64,000 nucleotides of DNA. It comes from Enterococcus silesiacus. Lineage in GTDB: Bacteria; Bacillota; Bacilli; Lactobacillales; Enterococcaceae. The stretch spans positions 3,038,001 through 3,102,000 of the forward strand of contig CP013614.1 in assembly GCA_001465115.1 (NCBI GenBank). Reading direction: 5' to 3'. Below are positions 45,033 through 54,403 of this stretch, piece by piece (the stretch's first letter is position 1; each line of letters opens with the position of its first letter). Made by a program: the position numbers and the translations under genes. A model generated the notes under the pieces. That model did no database searches and was not told where the DNA came from. It saw only the letters and a program-made list of their open reading frames with translations.

Positions 45033-46252
45033 TATGCATCCTCTTTTCTAATTTTTATCGTATCTTTTTGTATAGCAGTTTGCGCATTCTTTTTCTTTTG
45101 AACACTTAACAGAATAAAAGAGCATGCACTTAATAGAATGAGACCTATTCCACTCATTAAAAAGCTATCGGAAGCGGTTGTCATTCCAAAGGTTTTACTT
45201 AAAAAACTATTGATTGTGGGAGATAAAAAGACGCCTAAGTTGATCCCGACTAATAACACACCTGTCGCTAAGTTAGCGGAATTCTTCGGTGCAATTTGCC
45301 CGACTAACATAAACATGAAGGGAGCCGCTAAACTAAAGGCTAAACCTGAAACAATAGCACCAAGGGTTACAATCGCAACTGAATTGGCGGATAAAATAAT
45401 GATAAAGCCAAGACCGATACCCAATAGTCCAATTGGCAGTACTAGCTGTTTTAACCACTTGAAAATCTTGCCATAGAAAACACCGACAACAATCCCAACA
45501 ATTGTAACGGAGCCTAAAATACTTGCGGCAGTTTCTGGTTTGCCAATGCCAGTTTCCACCAGTAAAGTAGCTGTTTTTAACATGATCACAAAAAATAAAG
45601 CGTATACAATTAAAGCGAAAAGCATTAAGCCGATGGTCGCTCCGTTGATACTTTCTTTTTCTTTTTTAGTGTTAGCGGTTGGATCGTCTAGTTTTTCCGC
45701 TGCAGGTAAGGTCACAAAAAGAGCGAATAATGCTAATGGTAAAACGGTGATTGCGTAAACTAAAAAAGAATTCTGCCAACCAAATTTAGTAAAGTAGCCA
45801 ACTAATAAGGTCATCACAGTGCTGCCAATCGACCCCATTGCTCCTTGAAGCCCCATTAAACTAGCCTGCTCATCCCCAGAATAAAGTTCAGTAATTAAAC
45901 TTACGGCAAGGGCATTAAATAAACCGACTCCTGCTCCAAACATAAAGCGTGAGGCTAAGATAACTGTATAGTTTTCTATAAAAACAGGAATAAGGCCAGA
46001 GATCAACGCAAGGATGAGCCCTAATAAAACCGTCTTTTTCTTGCCTAGAAATTTAACGAAAATATTGCTTAACAAAACAAAAATTAAAATCCCAAAGTTT
46101 GGAACCGTGGCAATAAGTTCAATTGACGAGGTGCTTTGATCTGGAAAAGCCTGCTGCATCAAAGGGATGAGTGATGATACGGCGGGTCCCGCTACCAAAA
46201 CTAATGAGATAGACAGTAGTGATGCTTTAAATAAAAAGCTGTTTTTATTCAT
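45032..46252 (-). CDS. MFS transporter
   Basis: This 406-aa major facilitator has twelve hydrophobic helices and the loop 2-3 motif region FLGKKKTVLLGLILALISG with following RFMFGAGVGLFNALAVSLITELY. The first helix (SISLVLVAGPAVSSLIPLMQQAFPD) resembles sugar/organic-acid type members. It is co-transcribed with the downstream esterase. A perfect cre-like operator lies just before the gene, which suggests carbon catabolite repression or control by a LacI-type regulator. Substrate unknown. Confidence 0.82.
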   Translation of the reverse strand: MNKNSFLFKASLLSISLVLVAGPAVSSLIPLMQQAFPDQSTSSIELIATVPNFGILIFVLLSNIFVKFLGKKKTVLLGLILALISGLIPVFIENYTVILASRFMFGAGVGLFNALAVSLITELYSGDEQASLMGLQGAMGSIGSTVMTLLVGYFTKFGWQNSFLVYAITVLPLALFALFVTLPAAEKLDDPTANTKKEKESINGATIGLMLFALIVYALFFVIMLKTATLLVETGIGKPETAASILGSVTIVGIVVGVFYGKIFKWLKQLVLPIGLLGIGLGFIIILSANSVAIVTLGAIVSGLAFSLAAPFMFMLVGQIAPKNSANLATGVLLVGINLGVFLSPTINSFLSKTFGMTTASDSFLMSGIGLILLSACSFILLSVQKKKNAQTAIQKDTIKIRKEDA

Positions 46253-46273
46253 GATAGGTCCTCCGATAGATTA

Positions 46274-46289
46274 TTGTAATCGATTACAA
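46274..46289. promoter_or_regulatory. cre-like operator of the MFS-esterase operon
   Basis: TTGTAATCGATTACAA is a perfect 16-bp palindrome and satisfies the CcpA cre consensus TGNAANCGNWNNCA. It lies 22 bp upstream of the MFS start. Confidence 0.7.
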
Positions 46290-46345
46290 ATAAAGAATAT
46301 CACGAATTCACAAATTAAAAGGGGCGGAATCTATCGAAAAAAAGG

Positions 46346-47215
46346 TCATTTTCTGCCATTCTGTTTTGTTCGATAGTCCAATTGATATTTTTTGGGTGTT
46401 TGATGGAAAACATCTTCGAAGGTTCTTCTGAATGATTTCTCATTGGGGAACCCAACGACATCAGAAATCACATGAATTGGTTTGTCACTATGAAGTAATA
46501 GTTCTTGTCCTCGATTGATTCGAACCAACTGGACGTATTTCATGACACTTAATCCAAGACTTTTCTTAAAAAGTTTGCTTAAGTAATTTGTCGATACGTG
46601 AAAATGATCAGCTAGGCTCCCGACAGATAATTCTTGCTGATAATTTTTTTGAATAAACGATATGATGGGCTGCATTTGACCTAAATGTTGCTGATAGATA
46701 TTAGAATTGATCGGCATTTTTTCACGATGCATCCAATCTTTTGCCATTAGGTAGATTATTTCGTAAGTTAAACGGATTAATTGTAGCTCTAAAAACTCTT
46801 TCGGTTCCCGTCTGACTAGATGATAAAACTGACTTAGCGCTTCCCGTAATTGATTGACTTGCGCAAGTTTTCCAGAAGGGAGATTATCAAAACGCATAAA
46901 CTCAAAGTGAGGAATCAGCTTACTTAAAAAGTCATAAGGTATCTGGATCGTCAATGCTTCAAGATCGGCGCAATAACTGGAAACAGCACCGTGAACCTCT
47001 GCTGAATTAATGAATAAAATGGTGCCAGGTTCTGTTTGATAGGTCACATTATTGATTGTATAGTTTTCGATTTTTCCAGAATAAGTGTAGGAAATCTCGA
47101 AAGAAGTGTGCCAATGTGGCAATACTGTTCCTGCTGAGTGATCCGCGCCATGAACAATCCAATTGACGGGGATCAATTCGTGTGTATATTCAATAAATTC
47201 ATGCTCAAAAACCAT
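46346..47215 (-). CDS. AraC-family regulator (cupin plus HTH)
   Basis: This 289-aa regulator has an N-terminal cupin sensor (LPHWHTSFEISYTYSGKIENYTINNVTYQTEPGTILFINSAEVHG) and a C-terminal double helix-turn-helix from about residue 185 (LSVGSLADHFHVSTNYLSKLFKKSLGLSVMKYVQLVRINRG, then DVVGFPNEKSFRRTFEDVFHQTPKKY). It resembles sugar-responsive activators. It is the second gene of a leftward pair with another AraC protein 12 bp upstream, and the operon it probably controls lies just downstream (MFS-esterase) or divergently (ROK kinase cluster). Confidence 0.87.
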   Translation of the reverse strand: MVFEHEFIEYTHELIPVNWIVHGADHSAGTVLPHWHTSFEISYTYSGKIENYTINNVTYQTEPGTILFINSAEVHGAVSSYCADLEALTIQIPYDFLSKLIPHFEFMRFDNLPSGKLAQVNQLREALSQFYHLVRREPKEFLELQLIRLTYEIIYLMAKDWMHREKMPINSNIYQQHLGQMQPIISFIQKNYQQELSVGSLADHFHVSTNYLSKLFKKSLGLSVMKYVQLVRINRGQELLLHSDKPIHVISDVVGFPNEKSFRRTFEDVFHQTPKKYQLDYRTKQNGRK

Positions 47216-47227
47216 AATTGCAACTCC

Positions 47228-48328
47228 TTAATTTTTTTCATGCCAATAGCACTTTGGGGTCATATGTTCATATTTTTTGAATACTTTGATAAAATAACTT
47301 GCATCATTAAAGTGAAGCAAGGAACTGATCATATTTAAATCGTACTGTTTAAATTCCAATAGTCGTTTGCTTTCTTCTATTTTTTGTTTCATCACGTATT
47401 GATTGAGTGAAAGTCCTACTTCTTTTTTAAACAATTTAGATAAATGAGGGACAGAGTAATTTGTGTAAGCCGCAATCATTGGGACAGATAAATTCGAGTA
47501 GATATTTTTATGGATGAACTCACATGTTTTTTTGACAGTGGTAGAGTACTTGATATAGTTGTATTTACGTACCTCTTTACAAAATAATAGGAGTATTTCT
47601 AATACGGGCGGTTGGGCTCCATGAAAGTGATTTTTTCGTTCAATGTCTTGAATCAAGTTGTCGCTTAAAGTATACGCTCGTTCATACGGAACGCCGCCTT
47701 TAATCGCATATCTTGTGGAAACCGCTACGGCTACAATTAGGATGTTTTTTTGATTTCTCAATTCTGATTCAGTTGAAAGTATGCCAGTCTGGCTATTTTT
47801 TTGAAAAGCGTAATAGTATCTTTTTAATCCTTCTTCATTGCCGTTCATGACTTCGATAAACATAGCCTCTTCGCTTTCGAAGTCGTGATGATAAAGTTGT
47901 TGTTCGATTTGCTCACTTAGCACTTTTTCAATGATCGTTTCTCTTAGGTAGAGAATGTTTTGATTGAGAGACTGAACTTCTTTAGCTGTGAATTCTTTTT
48001 CCTTCATAAATAGATGAATGGTTTCAGAAATCTTCAATAACCGGTCGTTGTGAGAAATGAAATTGCCGACTTCATCATCAATGAATAGACAAACCAATTG
48101 ATTTAACTCGTCGGTATCGTAAGCGAATAGTAGCAATTTCTGCTCTTTGAAATAATAATTATGAATGACACTTGTTTGCGTGATTATTCGTTGAATTTGT
48201 TTCTCTGTCAACTGATGATTGGTAAGATTCTTCTGGTGGCTGATCTGTCCATTTGTTTTATCCACAACAATATAAGAAAAAATAGCGATATCGGATAGAT
48301 GATTCAAAAATTTTATAAGCGCTATCAT
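47228..48328 (-). CDS. AraC-family regulator with long N-terminal sensor domain
   Basis: This 366-aa protein has a C-terminal AraC HTH from about residue 265 (LSVPMIAAYTNYSVPHLSKLFKKEVGLSLNQYVMKQKIEESKRLL, then LHFNDASYFIKVFKKYEHMTPKCY). The long N-terminus is cytosolic and resembles the YSIRK/AraC-type or GAF-like sensor halves seen in enterococcal regulators; I cannot assign it. I chose the ATG at 48328, nine bases after AAAGGAG; an ATG at 48367 lacks a ribosome binding site. It is divergent from the ROK kinase gene. It forms a two-regulator operon with the next gene, which is uncommon. Confidence 0.82.
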   Translation of the reverse strand: MIALIKFLNHLSDIAIFSYIVVDKTNGQISHQKNLTNHQLTEKQIQRIITQTSVIHNYYFKEQKLLLFAYDTDELNQLVCLFIDDEVGNFISHNDRLLKISETIHLFMKEKEFTAKEVQSLNQNILYLRETIIEKVLSEQIEQQLYHHDFESEEAMFIEVMNGNEEGLKRYYYAFQKNSQTGILSTESELRNQKNILIVAVAVSTRYAIKGGVPYERAYTLSDNLIQDIERKNHFHGAQPPVLEILLLFCKEVRKYNYIKYSTTVKKTCEFIHKNIYSNLSVPMIAAYTNYSVPHLSKLFKKEVGLSLNQYVMKQKIEESKRLLEFKQYDLNMISSLLHFNDASYFIKVFKKYEHMTPKCYWHEKN

Positions 48329-48410
48329 TTTTTTCAGCTCCTTTGATATAAAAATACCATTAATCATAAAATTATACTATTATTTCTCTCTGAAATGAGT
48401 AGAATACAAT

Positions 48411-48424
48411 TGAAAGCGCTATTA
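48411..48424. promoter_or_regulatory. cre-like site upstream of the ROK kinase gene
   Basis: TGAAAGCGCTATTA matches the cre core TGNAANCGNTNNCA at all defined positions but one. It lies 35 bp before the ROK gene, in the divergent control region. Confidence 0.55.
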
Positions 48425-48458
48425 AAATCTTTTCAAGAGATAATAGGAGGAAAGCCAT

Positions 48459-49376
48459 ATGACTGAATTAACCACTCACTTTTTAAGTATTGATATTGGA
48501 GGCACCTACATTAAGCACGCCTTAATTAATCGTAGTGGCCAAATTATTTTTGTGAAAAAGGAAGAGACACCAAAGAATATTGAAGAGTTCAAAAGCTGTT
48601 TAACTGGTATTCTTGATCAATACAAAGGACAAGTTAAAGCGGTAGCTGTTAGCTGTCCAGGTAAAATCGATTCTAAAGAAGGGGTTGTTTATCATGGGGG
48701 AGCCTTGGTTTACTTACATCAATTCCATTTGAAAGAATTTATTGAATCTTATATGAACCTGCGATGCGCCATAATGAACGACGGTAAATCAGCAGCACTT
48801 GCTGAATTGTGGTTAGGGCAGTTAAAAGACATCGAAAATGGTGGTGTGATGACACTTGGTACAGGCATTGGTGGCGGTCTTGTTTTAAATAAAGCACTTC
48901 ACTCAGGCAGTCATTTCCAAGCAGGGGAGTTAAGTTTCATGCTCCTTTCAACGAATCTTCCAATCAGTTTGGAGACTGTGGCGGGAGCGAAAGGTTCGGC
49001 AGTAAATTTCATTCGACAAGCGTCAAACTTATTGAAGTTAGAGGATCCTTTAGATGGTAAAAAAGTATTCGAAGAATTAGAAAAGAAAAATGAATTAATT
49101 TATCCATTATTTGAAGAATTCTGTCGCAATGTGGTGATTGTCATCATGAATGTTCAATCAGTCGTTGATTTACAACGAATCGCTATTGGTGGCGGTATCA
49201 GCGCACAACCCATTCTTGTGGAAGAAATAAAGCAACAATATCAACAATTACTTGCCTCTGCTCCAGTGTTAGAGACGATGTTGACGCCAGTAGAAATTGT
49301 TCCATGTCATTTTAGAAATGAAGCTGGATTGTTGGGAGCCTTGTATCATTTACTTGAAGAATTAGAAGAAAATTAA
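48459..49376 (+). CDS. ROK-family sugar kinase
   Basis: This 305-aa kinase without HTH is therefore an enzyme rather than a ROK repressor. The ATP loop is FLSIDIGGTYIKHALIN at 8-24, the catalytic Asp is in CAIMNDGKSAALAE, and GVMTLGTGIGGGLVLN is the ROK motif; the zinc-binding Cys cluster of typical ROK sugar kinases is not visible (QAGELSFMLL replaces it). It probably phosphorylates a hexose or a glycoside. It is the first gene of a rightward operon with an esterase and a PAP2 phosphatase, and AGGAGG precedes it. Confidence 0.82.
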   Translation: MTELTTHFLSIDIGGTYIKHALINRSGQIIFVKKEETPKNIEEFKSCLTGILDQYKGQVKAVAVSCPGKIDSKEGVVYHGGALVYLHQFHLKEFIESYMNLRCAIMNDGKSAALAELWLGQLKDIENGGVMTLGTGIGGGLVLNKALHSGSHFQAGELSFMLLSTNLPISLETVAGAKGSAVNFIRQASNLLKLEDPLDGKKVFEELEKKNELIYPLFEEFCRNVVIVIMNVQSVVDLQRIAIGGGISAQPILVEEIKQQYQQLLASAPVLETMLTPVEIVPCHFRNEAGLLGALYHLLEELEEN

Positions 49377-49402
49377 TCATTTCACTTTTGGGAGGAATCA
49401 TA

Positions 49403-50512
49403 ATGACACGGGAATACGATCTAAAATTAGTAGAAGCGATTAAAAATAAGCAATATACAGAAATACGTCGTGATGTGTCGGTCATCGTAAAACCAATTCC
49501 AGATTGCGATATTGATGGTGCGATGGATCCACGGGTGTATAAAGGGGCTAAAAAAATGAGTCTACTGATGAAATTTATCCCCAAAAGTATGCTGAAAATG
49601 GATGCTAGTCCAAAATCGATCAAACGTTTGCGAAAAATGTTTAATAGCGTAGATTCAACACCCATGGTTGAAGAAGACATTAAAGAAATGACTTTTACGA
49701 TTAAAGCAGAAGATGGCTTTGATATTCCCATGACTCGTTTTCAATCGGAAAAACCAATGGCTCATTCACCTGTTCTCTATTTTATTCATGGCGGTGGCTT
49801 CTTTGCTGGTAGTACGGATGTTGTTAGAGAAGCCTTGAGGTTATTTGTTAGTCAAACCAATATGATTGCGGTCAGTATCGACTATCGTTTAGCACCTGAA
49901 AATCCTTTCCCAATCGGACACACAGATTGTTACACTGGCTTAAGGTGGCTAGCCGACCATGTGGAAGAATGGGGAGCTGATAAGCGGAGTATTTTCGTCG
50001 CGGGAGATAGCGCTGGTGGGAACTTAACAGCCTATTGTAGTAACCGAAATATTGAAGAAAATCGTGACGATGTATGTGGTCAAATTTTACTTTATCCGAC
50101 GCTTAATATGGGTGGGATCAAAGATGAATATACTGAATTTGATATCGATCAGGATGTAGCGATTTATTCGAAACAAGCCAGCGTTATTCGTCCCGGCATT
50201 GAGATTTTTGGTGAAATGACGACCAGTTTATCCGATATTTTAGGGACAAAAGATATTTTAAATAAATACTTAACACCCTATATGTCAGTCAGTGAAAAAA
50301 TGCCAACAACGATGATCACTTCAGGAGAACATGACTTTTTGACCTTTGAAAGTTTAGCATATGCTAAAAAATTGGTTGATTTAGGAGTGGATACGACCTT
50401 TACTTTATACAAAGGTATGGGGCATGCATACATTGATCACGTAGGAAATTATCCACAGGCAGAAGATTGCATGCAAGATATTAGTGAATTTATTAAGAAA
50501 AATAGGAGATAG
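49403..50512 (+). CDS. Alpha/beta hydrolase of the HSL acetyl-esterase type
   Basis: This 369-aa hydrolase has the hormone-sensitive-lipase oxyanion motif HGGGFFAGS near residue 130, the nucleophile GDSAGGN, and a C-terminal GHAYIDHVGNYP with the catalytic His. It deacylates short-chain esters such as acetylated sugars. The ATG at 49403 follows GGGAGGAATCATA. It lies between the ROK kinase (26-bp gap) and the PAP2 gene (3-bp gap), all in one operon. With the divergent cluster this makes two esterases, a transporter and a kinase, consistent with use of an acylated sugar. Confidence 0.85.
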   Translation: MTREYDLKLVEAIKNKQYTEIRRDVSVIVKPIPDCDIDGAMDPRVYKGAKKMSLLMKFIPKSMLKMDASPKSIKRLRKMFNSVDSTPMVEEDIKEMTFTIKAEDGFDIPMTRFQSEKPMAHSPVLYFIHGGGFFAGSTDVVREALRLFVSQTNMIAVSIDYRLAPENPFPIGHTDCYTGLRWLADHVEEWGADKRSIFVAGDSAGGNLTAYCSNRNIEENRDDVCGQILLYPTLNMGGIKDEYTEFDIDQDVAIYSKQASVIRPGIEIFGEMTTSLSDILGTKDILNKYLTPYMSVSEKMPTTMITSGEHDFLTFESLAYAKKLVDLGVDTTFTLYKGMGHAYIDHVGNYPQAEDCMQDISEFIKKNRR

Positions 50513-50515
50513 AAG

Positions 50516-51325
50516 ATGAAAAAACAAACAAAAATCTTTTTTGGTTTCGTTGCTTGTTTACTACTTATCTTTACTTTTACTGATTTACAGATTTCTGAAA
50601 TGCTTTACAATCCAAAGAGCACGTTTGGTTGGTTCTTTGAATCGTTTGGAGAAGTGATTATCGCATTGATTGGTTGTTTTAGTACAGTTGGAATGATCAG
50701 AACAAGTGGGAAAAAATGGTCTGTTGGCAATATTCTATTAGGAACTCTATTTTTGTTTGATACCTTTATGGCAAGCTTTTTAATTAGGCATTATTTAAAA
50801 TTACCAACTTTTGCTATGGGGTTATTAGGAATTTGTTGCGTGATTATCTTCCCTTTAATTGGGTTTAACATTCAACCTGCTGATTTTGAAGTGGTTCGGC
50901 GAATAGCCAAAGCAGGTGTTGTGATTTCCCTTGCTCCGATCCTCATCGTGACGTTAGTCAAAATGCTGTGGGGGCGTCAACGTTTCCGCTCAATGCTCGA
51001 TCCAGCAGCCGAGTTTACGCCTTGGTATGTGATAAACGGATTTACCACGAATGATGATTTTATGTCTTTTCCTTCGGGACATTCGGCCAATAGTGCTACC
51101 ATCATTTGGATCACTTGGTTACCGTTATGGCTAGAAAGATTAAAAGGGAGAGAGACGCTGCTATCTCTTATTTCTGGTATATGGATCATCTGTGTGATGC
51201 TAAGTCGTGTCATTATGGGGGCTCACTTTGCTAGTGATGTGTTAATGGGAGCGGCGATCGTGTTGTTTTTAAATATGTATTTAAAGAAGAAATGGTATCC
51301 TTCTATTGAACTTGGGACGCATTAA
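50516..51325 (+). CDS. PAP2-family membrane phosphatase
   Basis: This 269-aa membrane protein has about six helices and the three PAP2 motifs: KMLWGRQRFR (K-x6-R type), FPSGHSAN, and SRVIMGAHFASDVLMG. Such enzymes dephosphorylate lipid phosphates (phosphatidic acid, undecaprenyl diphosphate) at the outer face of the membrane. It is the third gene of the ROK operon, 3 bp after the esterase. Why a lipid phosphatase sits in a sugar operon is unclear. A long terminator follows at once. Confidence 0.85.
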   Translation: MKKQTKIFFGFVACLLLIFTFTDLQISEMLYNPKSTFGWFFESFGEVIIALIGCFSTVGMIRTSGKKWSVGNILLGTLFLFDTFMASFLIRHYLKLPTFAMGLLGICCVIIFPLIGFNIQPADFEVVRRIAKAGVVISLAPILIVTLVKMLWGRQRFRSMLDPAAEFTPWYVINGFTTNDDFMSFPSGHSANSATIIWITWLPLWLERLKGRETLLSLISGIWIICVMLSRVIMGAHFASDVLMGAAIVLFLNMYLKKKWYPSIELGTH

Positions 51326-51336
51326 AAATTTGTATG

Positions 51337-51387
51337 AAAATAGGTATGGCTTTGCGAGAAATGGGCAAAGCCATACCTATTTTCTTT
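51337..51387 (+). terminator. Terminator of the ROK operon
   Basis: A 19-bp perfect stem (AAAATAGGTATGGCTTTGC and complement) with a 9-base loop is followed by a T-rich tail. Confidence 0.92.
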
Positions 51388-51465
51388 CGGTCAATGTAGA
51401 CGGAACTCATAATGTATATTACTATGAGACCTATAACGATATACAAAAGACTTGGAGGGTTTGGT

Positions 51466-52176
51466 GTGGAAAAAATGAAGAGAACTATTTTGTTAGGTTT
51501 GAGCCTGGTATTTCTGGGGGTGCTAGTAGGGTGTAATAATTCCGGTAAATCAAGCGTGGATACGGCTACAACATCATCTAGCAGTAGAGAAACTACAGAG
51601 TTGACTACTAGTATTAAAGAAACCACAGAACGAACAACTACGCAATCTAGCATAGTTCAGGAGACGAAAGAAACAGATGGATCACAGGAACAAGCAAGAG
51701 AAGAGCAAGCAAACGAAGCCATTGAATCGATGAATCTCTCTCAAATTCAACAAGGCGATTTCACAAGCCTCAATGGAACTTGGGTAAATGGATTAGGGAA
51801 TACAATTTTTGTGGCAAACAATACAATGAGTTTGACAGACATTTCTAACCAGAAGCAAGCCGCAGAAATAACTGGGCTAAATGTAGATATTCCCCAACTA
51901 AATTCACCAGAGGGGACGCCTGAGTTAGTATCATATATGAGCGATAGTAACAAAGTTAAATCGTATGAACAACAATTTGGGCTTGAAGAGAACCAAGGGT
52001 TTGTTTCTTTACGAAGTAATCTCCCAAGTGCGGTAATCTACGTGTCCTTCTTACCAAAAGGTATAATGGGTGATATATTAGAGGGGGATATCACCAGAGA
52101 TAAAATTGTTGCTGTGGGTACACAAAACACCGCGACATCTGTTCGAGCAGAATATGTCTATTATAAAGCTGACTAA
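51466..52176 (+). CDS. Lipoprotein of unknown function (DUF6287-like)
   Basis: This 236-aa lipoprotein has signal peptide and lipobox VLVGC (Cys near 23), and then about 60 residues of Ser/Thr/Glu-rich linker. A C-terminal domain starts at SLNGTWVNGLGNTIFVANNTMSLTDI; the LNGTW opening is that of DUF6287-type domains of enterococcal and lactobacillar lipoproteins. GTG at 51466 is the best start (GGAGGG seven bases upstream); an ATG at 51475 is the alternative. It is a single gene. Function unknown. Confidence 0.72.
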   Translation: MEKMKRTILLGLSLVFLGVLVGCNNSGKSSVDTATTSSSSRETTELTTSIKETTERTTTQSSIVQETKETDGSQEQAREEQANEAIESMNLSQIQQGDFTSLNGTWVNGLGNTIFVANNTMSLTDISNQKQAAEITGLNVDIPQLNSPEGTPELVSYMSDSNKVKSYEQQFGLEENQGFVSLRSNLPSAVIYVSFLPKGIMGDILEGDITRDKIVAVGTQNTATSVRAEYVYYKAD

Positions 52177-52220
52177 GTTGTTAGAGACCTTGATAACAAA
52201 ACATTGCGATATTTTATATG

Positions 52221-52250
52221 AAGTACCTACAAAAAGTGGGTGCTTTTTTA
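52221..52250 (+). terminator. Terminator after the DUF6287-like gene
   Basis: AAGTACCTAC pairs with GTGGGTGCTT (two G-T pairs), and six T follow. Confidence 0.8.
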
Positions 52251-52284
52251 TACTATTTTTTTCGTAATTACTAAATCTCGGTAG

Positions 52285-52318
52285 TAAAAAGAAAAAGCGC
52301 TCTATTCTAGATGCGCTT
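52285..52318 (-). terminator. Terminator of the dihydrouridine synthase gene
   Basis: Minus strand: AAGCGCATCTA pairs with TAGAGCGCTT around a short loop, followed by TTTCTTTTT. It lies just after the dus stop codon. Confidence 0.75.
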
Positions 52319-52338
52319 AAAATAACTATATAACCATA

Positions 52339-53322
52339 TTATTCTGATAAAGACTCATTTGGTTTCACTTTATAAAACTCTCCTAAAATCTCTCGCACTT
52401 CATCTGTCGATTTCGTCCCCATCAATTTAACGCGCAAATCACTAGCGCCAGGAAATCCCTTCACGTAAATCTTAAAGAAACGGTGCAAACCAACGATTGA
52501 GCGTGGAACCATTTCCGCATAATGATCCTGTAAATCAAGCTGCATCTCTAACAATCCAAGCAACTCTTTCGGCGAATGCTCTTTTGGTTCTTTTTCAAAC
52601 GCATATGGATTCTTAAAAATTCCGCGGCCGATCATAATGCCATCTACACCATATTGTTCTGCCAGCTTTAATCCTGTTTGCCGATCAGGAATATCACCGT
52701 TGATCGTAATCAGCGTTTGTGGCGCAATGCGATCCCGGATTTCCATGATTTGAGGAATCAAGTCCCAATGGGCGTCGACTTTACTCATTTCATTCCGTGT
52801 TCGTAAATGAACAGAAAGATTGGCAATATCTTGTTTCAATAAGTGCGTGATCCATCCTTCCAGTTCAGCGATTTCTGCATAGCCGATCCGTGTTTTTACA
52901 CTAACAGGTAACCCACCAGCTTTGGCTGCTTCAATCAGTTCAGACGCTACTTCTGGTCGTAAAATAAGACCGCTCCCTTTGCCGCGTCCGGCTACATTAG
53001 GGACAGGACACCCCATATTGATGTCGACACCTTTAAAACCCATTTCGGCTAAACCAAGGCTCATCTCTCTAAAGAACTCAGGTTTGTCACCCCAAATATG
53101 AGCGACCATCGGCTGTTCATCTTCGGTAAACATCAAACGCCCCTGGACGCTTTCTATACCATCAGGATGGCAATAACTATCGGAATTTGTAAATTCAGTA
53201 AAAAAGACATCCGGTGCGCCTGCTTCTTTGACAACATGGCGAAAGACAACATCGGTCACATCTTCCATCGGTGCTAAAACAAAAAAAGGCTTCGGTAGTT
53301 CTGCCCAAAAATTATTCATCAT
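52339..53322 (-). CDS. dus: tRNA-dihydrouridine synthase
   Basis: This FMN-dependent reductase converts uridine to dihydrouridine in tRNA. The 327-aa protein has the Dus start [17 protein letters not shown] (APM motif), the [11 protein letters not shown] signature with the catalytic Cys, KTRIGY, and [21 protein letters not shown] phosphate-binding motifs. Family placement is near DusB/DusC, not exact. It is a single gene. A start at 53322 or 53319 (MM) is equivalent. Confidence 0.9.
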   Translation of the reverse strand: MMNNFWAELPKPFFVLAPMEDVTDVVFRHVVKEAGAPDVFFTEFTNSDSYCHPDGIESVQGRLMFTEDEQPMVAHIWGDKPEFFREMSLGLAEMGFKGVDINMGCPVPNVAGRGKGSGLILRPEVASELIEAAKAGGLPVSVKTRIGYAEIAELEGWITHLLKQDIANLSVHLRTRNEMSKVDAHWDLIPQIMEIRDRIAPQTLITINGDIPDRQTGLKLAEQYGVDGIMIGRGIFKNPYAFEKEPKEHSPKELLGLLEMQLDLQDHYAEMVPRSIVGLHRFFKIYVKGFPGASDLRVKLMGTKSTDEVREILGEFYKVKPNESLSE

Positions 53323-53390
53323 TCTATAATCTCCACTCTATTGCTTTCGGTTAGGTTCTGAAAAACATACTCATTATACTAATAATACTG

Positions 53391-53432
53391 AAAAGAATCA
53401 AAGGGAAGTTTTGTCCTCCCCTTGATTTTTTT
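53391..53432 (-). terminator. Terminator after the amidinotransferase gene
   Basis: Minus strand: AATCAAGGGGA pairs with TTCCCTTTGATT (one mismatch), and TTTT follows. It ends the leftward MarR-CDF-amidinotransferase operon. Confidence 0.65.
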
Positions 53433-53455
53433 CAGCATTCATCTAGACACCAATA

Positions 53456-54382
53456 TTATTTCCTACGTTCCAAGGGACAGGATGCACATCTGAATGCACC
53501 ATCTAAAAGAGTATGCCAAGTAAACGATAATGGCAAAACAGTAAAGCCGCGGTTCAGCAATTCTTTTTGTAATGCCTGATGTCGTTTTTGTACAATGACC
53601 TTTTTTTCACCAATGACTAGGACATTACCACCCATTTCTTGTCGGGTCTTAGCATTGATTGGAATAAACGTATAGTCCTGTAATTCTTCTGGTAACTGTT
53701 TTAAAGAGTCACGATGGATGATCGCTGTCTTAGGTGCGATGATTGTCATACAACAATCTAAATGAAGAATGGCATCATCATTTAAGAAGACAGGAATAAT
53801 ATGCCAGTCACTATTCAACTGTTCCTTTAGCCATGCAATCCCAGCGATATTACTAGCATATTTTCCGATACCGACAAAAACATTTGGATAATCAACTAGT
53901 ACATCACCGCCTTCTAGAAAGACTGGATCTGACTGAGAAATAGTTGCTACGTTATTCTTTTTTTTGATTTCTTCGATTAATTTTTTATAGCCCAAACGTT
54001 CCTTTTTTCTCATTTCAATTTGCAAATGACCTTCTATTAATAGATCTCCAACACACATAACGCTGTCTCTAGCATACATTTGGCCTAAGCCAAATGGTTC
54101 CGACTGTCCCAAAGTAATGGGGGCTACCTTTAAAACGGTTATATCATTTTCCAGCAATAATTTTTCGAATTCAGCGAGCTCGTTTCGGAATTTTTGAACT
54201 ATAAAGCGAGGTACGCGTTTGCCACGGAGTAGACGATAAACAATATTAGTCATAAACTTTTTCCATGTAGGCATATTTTTTTCTTTTTCTATATCATGGC
54301 TATCTGGGAAAAATAAGTTCTGTGCATCACCAATAATAACTGTTTTTAATGGATCGTATTCGTTGTAGACATTAATATTCAT
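53456..54382 (-). CDS. Amidinotransferase / arginine-deiminase superfamily protein
   Basis: This 308-aa protein has the guanidino-modifying enzyme fold. MYARDSVMCVGD and LEGGDVLVDYPNVFVGIG give the conserved Asp/Glu-Gly-Gly-Asp core, LHLDCCMTII supplies the catalytic His, and the active-site Cys is at the C-terminal FRCASCPLERR. The overall pattern suggests dimethylarginase, glycine amidinotransferase or agmatine-like substrates; it is not an ordinary arginine deiminase (arcA), which is longer. It is the third gene of an operon behind MarR and a CDF-like transporter. The substrate is not deducible. Confidence 0.75.
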   Translation of the reverse strand: MNINVYNEYDPLKTVIIGDAQNLFFPDSHDIEKEKNMPTWKKFMTNIVYRLLRGKRVPRFIVQKFRNELAEFEKLLLENDITVLKVAPITLGQSEPFGLGQMYARDSVMCVGDLLIEGHLQIEMRKKERLGYKKLIEEIKKKNNVATISQSDPVFLEGGDVLVDYPNVFVGIGKYASNIAGIAWLKEQLNSDWHIIPVFLNDDAILHLDCCMTIIAPKTAIIHRDSLKQLPEELQDYTFIPINAKTRQEMGGNVLVIGEKKVIVQKRHQALQKELLNRGFTVLPLSFTWHTLLDGAFRCASCPLERRK

Positions 54383-54403
54383 TGTTTATTTCACTCCTTT
54401 TGA

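Noticed and set aside
51306..51536. A 76-codon frame on the plus strand between the PAP2 gene and the lipoprotein gene
   Set aside because: It runs through a 19-bp perfect terminator stem and overlaps two better supported genes; it has no ribosome binding site.
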